Source: Mytilus galloprovincialis
Taxonomy: Eukaryota > Mollusca > Bivalvia > Mytilida > Mytilidae
DNA: 64,000 bases
Assembly (NCBI RefSeq): GCF_965363235.1
Contig: NC_134839.1
Span: 56,263,560 to 56,327,559, forward strand
Reading direction: 5' to 3'
Positions 39,201 through 51,500 of the stretch are shown here, piece after piece. The notes below the pieces were generated by a model. It was not told where the DNA came from, made no database searches, and saw only the letters and a program-made list of their open reading frames with translations. The translations under genes were made by a program, and so were the position numbers. Positions within the stretch are counted from its first letter, which is position 1. Each line of letters begins with the position of its first letter.

Positions 39201-42200
39201 AAACTCAATGGTGTAGGTGCTAAGGTATGTTAGATTTTGAAATAGGGAAATCTAAAAAAAAAAAATATTGTTGCATTTGCATTTTAACGCAGATAAAAAA
39301 AGAGCTATTTAATTTAAATGCAGAAAAGAAAAAACCTGAGCTAGTTCATTTAATTACTGCGAACAAAATCTTTCTGATAAAATTAAATGGATGTTTATAA
39401 TATTTTTGGACCCACAGTAATTGTAAAGTATTAGTTTCATTTTCAGATTGTAAAGTAGTGTGGTAAATAAATGTCAAAAGTGAATTGAAGTATTTTTTGT
39501 ACATAAACATTCAGAATCTTTCTCTAGAAGATATTTTTTTCACACAGGTTAATTATCGTATTAATCAATGAGTGATAGATTTCTCTAAGAACAAATTTAA
39601 AGATCCTAGTGAATAAACTACACAGAAAATAGCCATTGTATTCATTCAATGGGACAATAGAACAGACAGAAGTTTAAATACCTTGACCAAGGGGAAGATG
39701 ACTCTGTGGAAAACTTTCATTTGTTTTGCATTATTTATAAAATTCAATACTTTTGAATGACTGTTAAATGTCAAAGTAATTTCAGAATTTATATTGCACA
39801 ATTTGCTAATTCAACTACTTTATTCAAGAACAATTAAATAAACATGTATCAGATATTAAATGATCTGATACATATCAAAAGTGCTGTTTTTGAAATATCA
39901 CTTTTTATTTATTTTGTTTTTTATATTAAGGTAGCAGATTGTGTTTGTTTGATGTCAATGGACAAAGCTGGTGCCATTCCAGTCGACACCCATGTGTGGC
40001 AAATAGCAGCAAGAGATTATATACCAAAATTAAAACAGTCAAAATCACTAACAGATAATCTTTATAAAGAAATAGGTAGGGAGAAAAAACACGATATTCT
40101 CTTTCTTTCAATAAGCTGAAAATTTTAATTGTATAAAATTCAATTCTATATCCCACCACAAAATGCATAAAATGAAAACACATAAAAGAATAACATATAT
40201 TATTTTTGACGTTTTGAAGACTAAATTACGTCATAATACGCACCATTTTTGTGAAAGAAAAAAACAGTTTTCCATCGTTATTTCTTTTTGTGGAAACATT
40301 ATTTACAGCCAAGAAACAACAAAATGATTTAAGAGACGCCTTTTTATATCAATTTACATAATCTGAGTGATTATCTCACCAGATATAAAGTTGTTTCTTT
40401 GGTGCACACAAACTTTTCCAATTTTTTTTTTTTTAAATTGATGTAAAACAAGGATAAGCAAGAAATGTTTCTGAATACGAATTTCATCATGCCTTGCATA
40501 AATGAATACTAAACATCAGCATATCCTTTAGACATCTGGAAACTGAGCAATAAACTGTCATTTTCATGAAATTTACTAATCACAACTATAAAATATACAT
40601 ATAAGGATTGGAATATTTTTTTTCACAGTTTCAGGGGCTCAACTGGAGTATATGGAACAAGTAGTTCCTTAAAAAATAACAATTTAAATATATTCATACA
40701 CCAAGTATGACATATACATACGCCAATTATTTAGATGCCTGATAACGTAGTGTCCTATCACAGACACCTTGACACATAGACACATCGACATATAGACACA
40801 TCGACACATAGACACATCAACATATAGACACATCGACACATAGACAAATGAACACATAGACACTTAGACACATCAATATCGACACATCGACAAATTGACA
40901 TTTTAAATTAATTGTATAAAACACAATACTTCAGAAAGTTAAAAACTATAACATCTTTATTTTTTTCTGTTAAATTGTCACCATCTTTATACGTAGCCCT
41001 ATTGGACTTTGACAAAGGCTATTGGGTAAGATAACCCTAAACCCTAACATGAACCCTAACCCTAAATCTTACTTTAACCCAGCTAATCCTTACCCCAAAT
41101 CTAACTTCAACTCTAATCCTAGCCCTAAATCTAACTTTAACGCGGCAATTCCTTATCCCAAATCTAACTTCAACTCTAACACTAACCCTTAATCTAACTT
41201 TTACCCTAACTCTAATCCTAACTTAGATGGCCATTCGACACAGCCTTAGGCGTTATATTGCTCTTTGATACAGCCTAACGTCGATAGATTGGTATTAAAC
41301 ACGGCCAACAGAGTTAGATTGATGTTTGTCAAAGCCTACGGTCCTAGACTTCCAATTGACACAGCCTACAGCGCTAGATGTCCAATTGACACAGCCTACG
41401 GCACTAGACTTCCAATTGACACTGCCTACTAAGCTATAATGAACTTTGACAAAAACTATGGGCAAGATAACCCTAAACCCCAACATGAAACCTAACCCTA
41501 ACTCTAACCCTAACCTTACATTGTTTTTTGACACAGCCTACTGCGCTATATTGCTCTTTGACACAGTCTTAAGCGCTATATTGCCCTTTGAAATCATAAA
41601 CCACACACCAGAGACAAGACAACCTTGAATATTTTATTTTTTATAAATAGATGCCATTAACACAAGTTATTTAGTGTAAATAAGATAATCTTCCCATTAC
41701 AAGGGATGAAAATGTGCCTGCTAATTGGTCTCAAATTAGTTAAATGAGAATAAAGCTAGTATACTTGTTAGCAAGTTGCCCTTTGGCCAAATAGAATTTT
41801 GCTGTGAGCTACAATACTTAATTTGATCAACCAGCAAAAATTCTGTTAAGCCAGTGGTTGAAAATTAAAAGAGTTGTTTCTACTTGCAAAAGTCAGTCAT
41901 TTCTTTCAATCACTTAAGCAATCTAAGAAGTAAGCAAATTAAATCATTCTACAATACTAAATAGTAGGAATCTTCAAAGAAATATAGAATCCAATGTATT
42001 CCATTATAGTGTGATCAACACAGTTTACTTCACTGGTTTATCTGTAACTGCCACTTTATTTTATAGGAGATCATTTCAGAAGTCTGTGGGGACCATATGC
42101 TGGATGGGCACATTCGGTAAGTTTTGTTCAAAAGTTTATGGTAGACATTGAATATACAACCATTGATATAAGTGATCAGATTAAATTGATCTTCCAAATG

Positions 42201-42932
42201 GTTCTGTAAGTTTTAACATAGTTTTGATATGGTCATTCATGAACAATAAATTTTACAAAGTCATGACTAAAATGTCAGATTGATGCAATAACTAATGCCA
42301 ACTTATAGTTCAAATGATGATTAAAGAATAAAATTGCTTTTGTATAGATCTGTTTGGAAATTAATTAATTTTTTTGTTTGCACATTTATGTATCTTTTAC
42401 TTTAAGGTACTGTTCACAGCTGATCTTAAGAAGTTCAAAAGAGAAAGTCCAGATACAAAAATAAAGGTAACTTTATTATTTAATAGATTCAAGACACACC
42501 ATGTCTTAATACTGTAATAATTCTTTTAAATTTTGCATTTCACACCACAATTCTGCAGAATATCTTTTATTTGATGTATTAGTACATTTCAAATGTAAAA
42601 TAAAATTGTACAGAACATTACAAAATCAGACTTCTCACAGCAAGCAATCCTAATTTTTCGTTCATTTGACCCTTTTGGCCATGTGAGGTACATGTTCAAC
42701 GTTGTATTGCCTTGACTTTGCAACAGTCCTAGTTAACTTTTTCAATTTTTATTTTTATGTCTTGAAAAGTATTATAGATAGAGAAAATTTGCCAAATTCA
42801 TAAATTCTGAGAGTGTCAAATACTGCCTACATGTTATTGGGATATCTAGACCACTCAGCCACCTAAATGTATATATATATATATATAATGTTTCATTTAC
42901 AGGAAAAAGCAAAAAAGAAGAAAGTGAAGTAG
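36212..42932 (+). CDS. OGG1: OGG1, 8-oxoguanine DNA glycosylase / AP lyase, 6 exons
   Basis: Exons: 36212-36309, 38504-39224, 39931-40075, 42067-42116, 42407-42466, 42903-42932. Phases agree throughout and give 367 residues (human 345). It removes 8-oxoG paired with C in base excision repair. Seen: N-domain [16 protein letters not shown] across the first joint, the [20 protein letters not shown] block with SSNNHISRI (NNN-loop region), the helix-hairpin-helix [10 protein letters not shown] ending in catalytic Lys273, then [20 protein letters not shown] with Asp292. The Lys-Asp spacing of 19 equals human K249/D268. [20 protein letters not shown] closes the fold, and the tail EKAKKKKVK is a likely nuclear signal. 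The start is the ATG at 36212 (AACATGG context). A poly(A) signal AATAAA lies at 43182. Confidence 0.97.
36447..36664. mobile_element. foldback element in OGG1 intron 1
   Basis: CTATGGATTTTTTT on the left faces AAAAAAATCCATAG on the right, 218 bp overall. The interior is poly-T rich with GGAAACAA / TTGCGACAAG phrases. Confidence 0.6.
36784..36814. repeat. perfect 13-bp inverted repeat with 5-bp loop
   Basis: ATTATTTGGACTA, 5-base spacer, TAGTCCAAATAAT. Confidence 0.75.
36895..37680. mobile_element. large inverted-repeat element with nested arms
   Basis: A perfect 22-bp inverted pair lies at 37033-37054 and 37518-37539 (core TGCCAACTCGCCCCACTT and its inverse). Outside it a weaker pair, ACCAACTCACCCCAC (36916) and AGTAGGGCGAGTTGGT (about 37640), extends the symmetry. 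Several more CAAGTGGGGC/AAGTTGGCA phrases lie between. A family-B fragment sits at 37317-37375. Confidence 0.7.
37880..38140 (+). repeat. AGGCAGGAC core fragment followed by family-B fragment
   Basis: 37880-38035 resembles the interior of 20532-20812 (GACAGGAGTTTTGAGTAAAA). 38036-38140 has CAAGAGACCAAAATGACACA, GGCCTTCAACAATGAGCAAA and CGGCTATAAAAG. It lies in OGG1 intron 1. Confidence 0.55.
40765..40900 (+). repeat. GACACATAGACACATCGACA minisatellite
   Basis: About a dozen direct copies of a ten-base unit, GACACATAGA / CACATCGACA, run in a row in OGG1 intron 3. Confidence 0.85.
41025..41620 (+). repeat. degenerate telomere-like AACCCTA block with TTGACACAGCCTA repeats
   Basis: Degenerate (CCCTAA)n, for example ATAACCCTAAACCCTAACAT and GAACCCTAACCCTAAATCTT, runs from 41030 to about 41225 and returns at 41465-41520. 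Between and after are roughly 36-40-bp units with TTGACACAGCCTACGGC and GCTAGACTTCCAA. It lies within OGG1 intron 3. Confidence 0.8.
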
Positions 42933-43181
42933 CTGTGTTACTAGTAATTACCTATTTACCTGCCAGGCAGTACCTTGTTCCCAAATATAAAGATATCACT
43001 GTAGAAAAAAGAATAGAGAGATGGAAGATGGAGAGATGACAGACATTTCATAATTTATGAAAGACAAATGGACAGCAATGGAATATTGTATACCTTTTTG
43101 ATTTTCTGCAGACTGTTATAAATTGTTGATAATGAATTGTTAGATATTTTTACAAGATAAATATGATATTATCCCATCTAA

Positions 43182-43187
43182 AATAAA
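43182..43187 (+). terminator. OGG1 poly(A) signal candidate
   Basis: AATAAA 250 nt after the OGG1 stop codon, followed by a T/G-containing stretch. Confidence 0.6.
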
Positions 43188-43875
43188 GCATTGTTGTCAA
43201 TGACAAATGTAGTTATTTTTATTTGATATAATTATACCCTAGTCCAAAATAACAACATGCATAATAATTTAAAAAGAAGAAGGGTAACCACCATTTTTAT
43301 TTAGATTTCAACATGAACAGGCATTATTTTATATCATTAAATTTACACAGAAGCAATGATTTATTGAGTGTTACTCAGGATAGGACTTGAGCAGAGCAAA
43401 CAAAAGGTCTATTGCTAAATGTTAAAAAGTACTTTATTTTTATTTTTAGGATTACATTTTCAATGTTAAGAAATGGAATTATAACAGAGTTAAGATTTCT
43501 CTAGTTTAAACTTATTTAATTGTTCAAAAATGACAAATCAATTAGACACAAGTTTTTAAACTTAGTATTATCTTTTCTAATACATACGATTTCTCTGATT
43601 CTGAAAATGAAGCTTTTATTGATGTCTTGATGATATGGATATAGGTATTTGTTCAAATACTGCATGGTTTCACTACTTGTTTGTATATCATATGTATATG
43701 GCTGTTTTTTGTCAGATTTTGTTTATGCCCTACTGCAAGGTGACAGGGTCAATACAATTCACCCTTGTGACCTTGTCTGTCTGTATGTACTGAATTGGTT
43801 TACTTCTCTCAGTCAAGTTTGCTTCAACTTAATGTGATGTAACTTCTACAGAATGCATAACACTATCAATAGATA

Positions 43876-44170
43876 TAAGAAGATGTGGAGTGCCAATGAG
43901 ACAACTCTCCATCCAAGTCACAATTTGTAAAAGAAAAAAACATTATAGGTCAAAGTAAAGGCAACAGTAGTATACCACTGTGAGATGTTAAATAACTTCA
44001 AAAGTCAACCATAACCTTTAAAAAGTAAAATCACAAAAATACTGAACTCAGAGGAAAATCCAATTGGAAAGTCCATAATCACATGGCAAAATCAAATAAC
44101 AAAACACATCAAAAACGTATGGACAAGAACTGTCATATTCCTGACTTGGTACAGGCATTTTCAAATGTAG
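43876..44170 (+). repeat. interspersed repeat family B variant
   Basis: Opens AGAAGATGTGGAGTGCCAAT, contains ACTCTCCATCCAAGTCACAA and AAATCACAAAAATACTGAAC, and ends CATATTCCTGACTTGGTACA. It links families B and 14515-14935 into one longer unit. Confidence 0.6.
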
Positions 44171-44687
44171 AAAATGGATAAACAGATAACCTTGCCACCA
44201 ATAGATTAACACAGGTAAAAGAAAATAATTTTGTTGTAAGGTATACAGTATAAATGGAGAATTGAATATTTTTTTACAAAATTATAGTAAGAGATACAGA
44301 AGTGAAAATTTATAGTCATACTACACACTTATCAAAGCTGGTACATGTATATATTAAACACTTATCAAAGCTGGTATATATTGAACACAGATCAAGTTAG
44401 AATTTGTGTGGCATCAATCTGTGTCCCTTTATAAATTAAAAAAAATGCTGAATTTGCCGTATATTTGCATCTCTGTCCAATGGCAACAATCTTTTTACAC
44501 TGTATTTGAATTATTTTTTGAACCCTTACTATAGATAATTGTCTGTAAAAAAGTACAAACCTTTAATATTAAGGTTGAATTGATGTGTCAAGTTGCCAAC
44601 TTAACAAAGACATTTGTTACTACCGGTATTTAAAGTACTAAACACTACACTTTCAGCCATCAGCAAAGTCTTGAAAAAAGTTTGCTT

Positions 44688-45795
44688 TTTTAGCTCACCT
44701 GACCTGAAAGGTCAAGTGAGCTTTTCTCATCACTTGGCTTCCATCTTCTGTCGTCGTCTGTTAACTTTTACAAAAATCTTCTCTGAAACTACTGGGCCAA
44801 ATTTAACCAAACTTGGCCACAATCATCACTAGTGTGTCTAGATTTAAAAATATGTCCGATGACCCCGCCTGCCAACCAAAATGGCCACCATGGCTAAAAA
44901 TAGAACATAGGGGTGAAATGCAGTTTTTGGCTAAAATCTCTGAAACTATAGCATTTAGAGCAAATCTGACAGCGGTAAAAATGTTTATCAGGTTAAGATC
45001 TATCCGTGGTGAAATTTTCAGACGAATCGGACAACTCATTGTTGGGTTGCTGCCCCTAAATTGGTGATTTGAGGAAATTTTGCAGTTTTTGGTTATTGTC
45101 TTGAATATTATTATAGATATAGATAAACTGTAAACAGCAATATTGTTAACAAAGTAAGATCTACAAATAAGACTGCATGACCAAAATTGTCAGTTGACCC
45201 CTTAAGGAGTTATTGTCCTTTATAGTAATTTTTAACAATTTTTCGTGAATTTATGTAATCTTTTACAAAAATCTTCTTGTCTGAAACTACTGAGAAAAAT
45301 TTATACACACTTGGCCACACTCATCACTAGGGTATCTAGTTTAAAAAATGTGTCTGATGACCTCGCCCGCCAACCAACATGGCAGACATTAAAAATAGAA
45401 CATAAGGGCAAAATGCAGTTTTTGGCTTATATCTCTGAAACTAAAGCATTAAGAGCAAATCTGTCAAGGTAAAAATGTTCACCAGGTTAAAATTTATCTG
45501 CTTTTAAATTTTCAGCAAAGTAAGATCTAGAAATAAGTATAACCTGACCAAAACTGTCAGTCGACCCCTTAAGGAGTTATTGCCCTTTATAGTCAATTTA
45601 TAACAATTTTTCGGTAATTTTTTGTCATCTTTTACAAAAATCTTCTCTGTAACTACTGAGACAAATTTAACCAAACTTGGCCCTAATCATCATAAGGGTA
45701 TCTAGTTTTAAAAAATGTGTTCAATGACCCTGTTTTACAACCAACATGGCAGACATGGCTAAAAATAGAACATAGGGATAAAATGCAGTTCGGTA
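44688..45795 (+). repeat. AGCTCACCTGACCT hairpin repeat with three tandem internal units
   Basis: AGCTCACCTGACCT, GAA, AGGTCAAGTGAGCT form a near-perfect hairpin at the start. Three units of about 390-480 bp follow, each with TTTTACAAAAATCTTCT, AAACTTGGCC, AACCAACATGGC and ATAGAACATA. Noncoding; a common bivalve repeat by my recollection. Confidence 0.65.
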
Positions 45796-45831
45796 TTTTT
45801 GTTATACTTTTTTCCCCTGGCTATGCCTGTT

Positions 45832-45902
45832 GAACAACATTGAGGACCAAAATTTCCTTAAAGTTTTGCCAAATACAGCTAAGGTAATCTATTCCTGAGG
45901 TG
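45832..45902 (+). repeat. diverged fragment of the ribozyme-like repeat unit
   Basis: GAACAACATTGAGGACCAAA, GCCAAATACAGCTAAGGTAA and TCTATTCCTGAGG follow the order of the 48478 unit (GAGCATTGAGGATCC, GGCTAAGGTAATCTATG). Confidence 0.5.
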
Positions 45903-45953
45903 GAAACGTTTATTGAACATGTGGTGCATTAAATGATATGGCTTAATTAATCA

Positions 45954-46309
45954 ATAGTCATAAACAGAATAAATGAAAACATATCTGGGTAGAGAGGTCC
46001 AATATTAAAAACATTTACAAAAAAATGGCATAAACGCCATTCAGAATACAGCAGATGATGACTTGTAGTGGTTTATCTGTCACATATTGCTTGAAGCATG
46101 GCAAACTATGATGTTGTACACGGACAATTATGATATGTATGGTTATATTGAACTTAAACATAGACAAATGCAAAAGGTGAAAATTGTGGATGATATTATT
46201 TGAGGTTTTGGAAATAATTGTTTTTCGTTTAAGCCATTTTTTTTGTAAATATTTTTAATATTGAACCTCTCTTCCCAGATATTTTGTCACTTATTCTGTT
46301 TATGACTAT
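45954..46309. mobile_element. long-TIR foldback element, arms about 75 bp
   Basis: ATAGTCATAAACAGAATAA at the left and TTATTCTGTTTATGACTAT at the right are exact inverses. The match continues through ATATCTGGGTAGAGAGGT / ACCTCTCTTCCCAGATAT-type sequence and AATATTAAAAACATTTAC to about 75 bases with a few mismatches. About 356 bp overall, noncoding. Confidence 0.8.
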
Positions 46310-46839
46310 CTAACAGCGGTATACTATTGTTGCCTTTATTTTTCTAAAGTTTGTTCAAATACATTTTCATAGGCACATATTAAAATTATGAACGTTCACT
46401 TATTATCTCAGGAAGGATAGTTATCCTACATATTTTGTAGTTTAAGTGAAACTTATTAAAATAACTACATTTACCTAACAATTTGCCTACATATAAATAA
46501 TCTTAAATTTTGACTTAAAACCGCATGATATACACAGTTTTCACAAATCAAAATAGCCTTAGAATTGTTTCTGGTTCGTTGAATAAGGAAAAAGGCCATG
46601 ATGGAATGTCAAGTATTTCTACATGACTCAAAGTGGTATTTAAGTTAGACTTCGAAATGCATATTGTTGCTTTTTATCATACTAGCCTGTACCAAGTCAG
46701 GAATATGACAGTTGTTTTCCGTTCGTTTGATGTGTTTGAGCTTTTGATTTTACCATTTACCAATGAACTTTCCGTTTTGAGTTTTCATTGAAGTACGGTA
46801 TTTTTGGGATACGATTGCTTTCAAGCAATCTGTAGACTT

Positions 46840-48470
46840 ATACCGGTGGCTCAGAGCAATGCCCTCACGTCAATCGTTTTATTCTAAACATTAAGGAAAA
46901 TCTCACATTCTTATGATTGTCTTGCTTTAAAAGGTAAAAACAAACAAAGGGATTGAACTTAAACAACTCTCCTATAATATTCTTTTCATAATCTTCATGT
47001 TTGATAATTCCCTTGACTTATATGCGTGTTTTTAACAACACGGAAAATCAGAATTAAGCAGTATTTATATTTAGTGTTTTTATAAATTTAGAAACACGTC
47101 AGAGGGCCCAGTTTTGATAAAATGAGAGTTCTCTGAATTCCGATAAATCTATTTCTGTCATATAAGAACTGAAGTGGAGATTTTCTTATATGTTACCGTT
47201 ATGAAAATGATATTTGAGATTATACTTCCATAAAGAAACAGAGAACCATCTAGGTCGTTTAATAAACATTTAATATACGTTCTTGCTCCAGGGTTTGTTT
47301 TGGAAATTATGCGCATGCGTATAGATTTCTTGACTTCAAGGGGTTTTAGATTGAATGGTTGCTCTGGATTCCCCACTCAATTAATTAATTTATAACTCAT
47401 TGGATCTTTTCTATGTATGTCTGCTACTGAGGGTTATTGTTGTTGCATAATTTTAAATCATTTGCATTATTTAAATTAAAATTAATTAGTCCACATCGTC
47501 AAGTTGTTACTAGAACATCCCTTCAGGCGAAATGGGGTCTTCCATATTATCGTTTCGAGTTGTCTCCCTTCCGGAAGTAAATCCCGTGAGCTCTGAATGA
47601 AAAACAATATTAGCTCGTTCTGTCAATAAACGTCGTATAATGTTAAAAACGATCGCAATTTAAACCGTGGAATGTGTACGGAAAGGAGTCATGATCACTG
47701 ACCCAAAGGAAATTTAAAAAATTAACAGTTAGGAATGGGGTTCCTCCTAGAATTAACGTAGGAAAGGAAGTGATAAGATACGAAGTGAAAATACCTTCTC
47801 TCACTCTGACTGCTGTCAGTGTGGAAAGTAAACTTGGAATTGATAGTACGAAAATAAAACACAATAGGCCTAAGTACATTGTTCATACACTTTTATCCGG
47901 AATTGGCTATTTTGTAACTACTCAGATTACGCACATTACATTTTACATGTGCAGTTGAATTAGTTTTGAAAATAATATTATCCAGGTACATGTATACATG
48001 TGTCAATGAAACAACGGCAATCGTATCCCTCAGAGCAATCTGCTCTTTGATTATTATTTTACTTTTCCTTACATTCCTTTTGCAATAATGTTTCCTTTCT
48101 CAGATGAGAAATATAATTTTTCATATTGATAAAACAAAAATCTATATGTTTTCCCTAAACACAGAAAAGCAAATGATACCTATTTCCAGATAGCTGTATT
48201 TTTGGCGACTTTAAAATCACCAATAGAAAGCTGTTCCAAGAACCAGTAACATTATTTCTGTTTAAATTGACGAGAACAAAAATCTTTTACCTATATACGA
48301 TAATTTCGCTGTTTATAAGGCATATAGAGATTATTGCCACAAAAAACAAATGTTTTTGCCATCTTGTCGTTTAGACCAAATTTTTTTAGGAAGACTTCTT
48401 AAATATTTTACAATGAACATCTTATTTTGCTTTTGAATTTAAATATTGCATTAGGTTCAATAAGATTTGT
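46840..48470. other. intergenic stretch, nothing firm
   Basis: 46683-46820 carries the CAAGTCAGGAATATGACAGT repeat phrase, also seen at 44150 (reverse), 52325 and 61505. The remainder has overlapping short open frames on both strands near 47640-47960 that match nothing I recognise. Confidence 0.35.
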
Positions 48471-48506
48471 AGAATAGTTATCAAAGGTACCAGGATTTTA
48501 ATTAAG

Positions 48507-48545
48507 TACGCCAGACGCGCGTTTCGTCTACATAAGACTCATCAG
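48507..48545 (-). ncRNA. hammerhead-like ribozyme core (locus 1, unit 1)
   Basis: Minus strand: CTGATGA, stem II GTC/GAC with a TTATGTA loop, GAA, stem III ACGC/GCGT with a 7-base loop, then the GTA cleavage triplet. Bases flanking the core do not form a normal stem I. Confidence 0.55.
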
Positions 48546-48860
48546 TGACGCTCATATCAAAATATTTATAAAGCCAAACAAGTATAAAATTGAAGAGCAT
48601 TGAGGATCCAAAATTCCAAAAAGTTGTGCCACATACGGCTAAGGTAATCTATGCTTGGGATAAGAAAATCCTTAGTTATTCGAAGAATTTAAAGTTTTGT
48701 AAACAGGAAATTACAAAAATGACCACATTATTGATATGCATGTCAACACTGAAATGTTGACTACTGGGCTGGTGATACCCTCGGGGACGAAACGTCCACC
48801 ATCAGTGGCATCGACCCAGTGGTGTAAATAGTTATCAAAGGTACCAGGATTTTAATAAAG

Positions 48861-48899
48861 TACGCCAGACGCGCGTTTCGTCTACATAAGACTCATCAG
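48861..48899 (-). ncRNA. hammerhead-like ribozyme core (locus 1, unit 2)
   Basis: Same order of elements as in unit 1, with no change in the core. Confidence 0.55.
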
Positions 48900-49222
48900 T
48901 AACGCTCATATCGAAATATTTATAAAGTCAAACAAGTACAAAATTGAAGAGCATTGAGGATCCAAAATTCCAAAAAGTTGTGCCAAATACGGCTAAGGTA
49001 ATCTATGCCTTGGATAAGAAAATCCTTAGTTATTCGAAAAATTCAAAGTTTTGTAAACAGGAAATTTTAAAAAAAAATTAATGACCACATTATTGATATT
49101 CATGTCAACCCCGAAATGTTGACTACTGGGCTGGTGATACCCTCGGGGACGAAACGTCCACCAGCAGTGGCATCGACCCAATGGTGTAAATAGTTACTAA
49201 AGGTACCAGTATTTTAATTAAG

Positions 49223-49261
49223 TACGCCAGACGCGCGTTTCGTCTACAAAAGACTCATCAG
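49223..49261 (-). ncRNA. hammerhead-like ribozyme core (locus 1, unit 3)
   Basis: Core kept. The stem II loop differs by one base (TTTTGTA). Confidence 0.5.
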
Positions 49262-49334
49262 TGACGCTCATATCAAAATATTTATAAAGCCAAACAAGTA
49301 CAAAATTGAAGAGCATTGAGTATAAACTATATAG

Positions 49335-50110
49335 AATACCAGAAAAGGGAATTTTGTTTAATTCATGCCAAATTTATGAATGTTCATTCTTGACCTATGT
49401 CAATGTTTCTTGGTATGTTAGGTAGGTGCATTAAATTAGTTAACTAACAGGCTTTTTCAAACATGTCAGCCTCGCCTATAAAAAAGTCAACCATGATAAT
49501 TCAATCTCTAAAATAATTTCATACATATTAGAGATACACATCTCACTTTATGAACACATGTTGATAATTCTTTTCGAGTTTTTAGATGGTGATCTTTCCA
49601 ACTTACCATCTGGCTGGAGAGTACCCATTTTGTGAATTAAAAAAAATTGTTAAGGGTCACATTTTGGATGACGTGCAATATAAAAGTGACTTCATATTTT
49701 GTAATTTAAGCTGTATTACATCTATATGAAAAACAAATAAGATATCTGATTTCAACAATTGTGATATTTTTTTTAAAAACATGGATTTATTTTCTGAAAA
49801 CAATTTGGCACATGGTGTTTGTAACCAACAGATTAAGTTAACACATATTATATAAAATATAAATGTGCACAATCATTCAAGCATGTATAGGAATTTTATG
49901 TACATGTGTTTATTTCTTACTATTTTATATCGAAATATAATTTTGGATCAACGAAATTTACACTATATATATTTGGTTTGCAGTTTGATCAGAAGAAACA
50001 CCCACAAAGCTAGATAATACAATTAATTATCTAATTACTACTACAGCTAAATATTAATTAGTATTACAATTTTCACTGTTATTAATATAAGTTAGATAAG
50101 TCATACAAAT
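49335..50110. other. non-coding stretch, nothing recognised
   Basis: AT-rich, no exon-like or repeat structure noted. Confidence 0.35.
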
Positions 50111-50117
50111 CTAATCT

Positions 50118-50248
50118 TGAATTTCATACAAATCTAATCTTGAATTTCATCCAAATTCTTTCTTAAGACAATAACAATCAAAACCAAGGAGTAAACATCA
50201 TCCAAATTCTTTCTTAAGACAATAACAATCAAAACCAAGGAGTAAACA
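50118..50248 (+). repeat. tandem duplications (about 22 bp and 50 bp)
   Basis: AATCTAATCTTGAATTTCAT occurs twice, then CATCCAAATTCTTTCTTAAG with ACAATAACAATCAAAACCAA occurs twice. Confidence 0.8.
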
Positions 50249-50399
50249 AAGACTCACAAAACTAAAGGACATTTACATCAACAGTTATAAATAATAATGA
50301 AGAAACAACACGAATTCCATTAAAAACCGGGAGTGAAATCAGGTGCTCCGGAAGGGTAAGCATTTCCTGCACCGTATACGGCACCCGTCGTGTTATTTC

Positions 50400-51500
50400 T
50401 TTGTTCAGTTCGGTAATGATGGAAGGTTATTATGACTGAGGAAGAATATCAGATATGATTTCTGACACACGTTTGTCATAATGGCCAATCAGCTCATGAT
50501 GGCGAACGTAAAATTTCTTGAGTGATGACCTTAATTTGATTGATTCATAGCCCTGTTTTAGCAACTTTTGAGAAAACAGTATTCCTCGTTACAAAATCAA
50601 CGTACTTTGAGCTAGCTCTAGAGTAACGTATCAATTGAGACACATATACTCCATATACTGGTGCCGCTGGGATGTTGCTACACAGAAATGGAAAGTAGAC
50701 TATAGGAAAATTAAAATCATAGCGTTTGTCATAAATATTGGTATTCAACCTACCATCAGTAGTCATTTCGAGAAAAAGGTCAAAATATGAAGCAGATTTA
50801 TCTGTGTCGGTAGTATCTTTAATTTCAAGTTCACTTGGATATGTTAAATGTAAGTGATCACTGAATCTATTATTATTAAGAGACAGTACATCATCAATAT
50901 ACCGAAAGGTGAAATTAAAAGACTGGGCTAATTTCTTTTCTCCTTTCTGTACAAGCCCTTGGATAAATTCTGCTTCATCAGAATATAAAAACAAATCTGC
51001 AAGTAGAGGAGCGCAATTGGTACCCATTTGGATTCCAATAGTCTGTTGGAAGACCAAACCTCCAAATTCAACAAATATGTTTTCAATTAAAAAGTCCAGC
51101 ATGGCAGTGATATCTTCGTCGGTATATTTTCTCCTTGACACTGTATGATTTTTCACAAAGTAAGCTGAATTCCAGCCCAAAACTAGATATTTAAAACGTC
51201 TAGTTTCCTTTTTGTTAAAGAAACATAAGCTGACGAGTTCTTTCAGTCAAACTTTGAGTTTAGTATGTGGAATAGTGGTATACAGAGTTGAAAAAATCAA
51301 AGGTTTTAATGTTGGTACAATGTTTTAATGATTAAGATTGTAAATTCACCAATAACTCTTTTGAATTTTTCAGTATCCACATCTGATTAACACCACTTCT
51401 TGAATATGCCGTTTCGGAATATTTCTGAAGTCCTTCTTTGACTGCAGTGAGTATGGCAGTAAGAACTTTAGAAAGGGGTTTAGTGGAACACTTGAAAGAA
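50400..51500 (-). mobile_element. Penelope-like element fragment (reverse transcriptase), broken
   Basis: The minus strand encodes a reverse transcriptase of the Penelope-like class. The main open block is 51180-50545 with FQQTIGIQMGTNCAPLLADL, the catalytic box FRYIDDVLSL, and a thumb/C-terminal part. After it comes a KLRSSLKKFYVRHHELIGHY-type tail down to about 50410. Upstream, 51500-51340 carries VKEGLQK / SETAYSRSGVNQMW-type sequence of the same ORF. No GIY-YIG endonuclease was recognised in this copy. It looks inactive, with several breaks, and is of moderate age. Confidence 0.8.

Larger units (their letters stand above)
48478..49330 (-). repeat. ribozyme-like tandem repeat, two full units plus a third partial
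   Basis: Units start TATCAAAGGTACCAGGATTT at 48478 and 48832; a third starts near 49195 (ACTAAAGGTACCAGTATTTT) and stops at about 49330. The unit is about 355-362 bp. On the minus strand each unit carries the hammerhead-like core (48545-48507, 48899-48861, 49261-49223). Each full unit also ends with the structured CTGGTGATACCCTCGGGGAC block on the plus strand. Same family as 56222-58490. Confidence 0.85.

Noticed and set aside
40765-40900. CRISPR-like array
   Set aside because: Ten-base direct repeats without spacers, in an animal genome; a minisatellite.
41025-41620. Chromosome end
   Set aside because: The telomere-like repeats are degenerate and lie inside an OGG1 intron with exons on both sides.
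44614-45472. Several open frames of 72-84 residues on both strands
   Set aside because: They fall inside the AGCTCACCTGACCT repeat and recur with its units.
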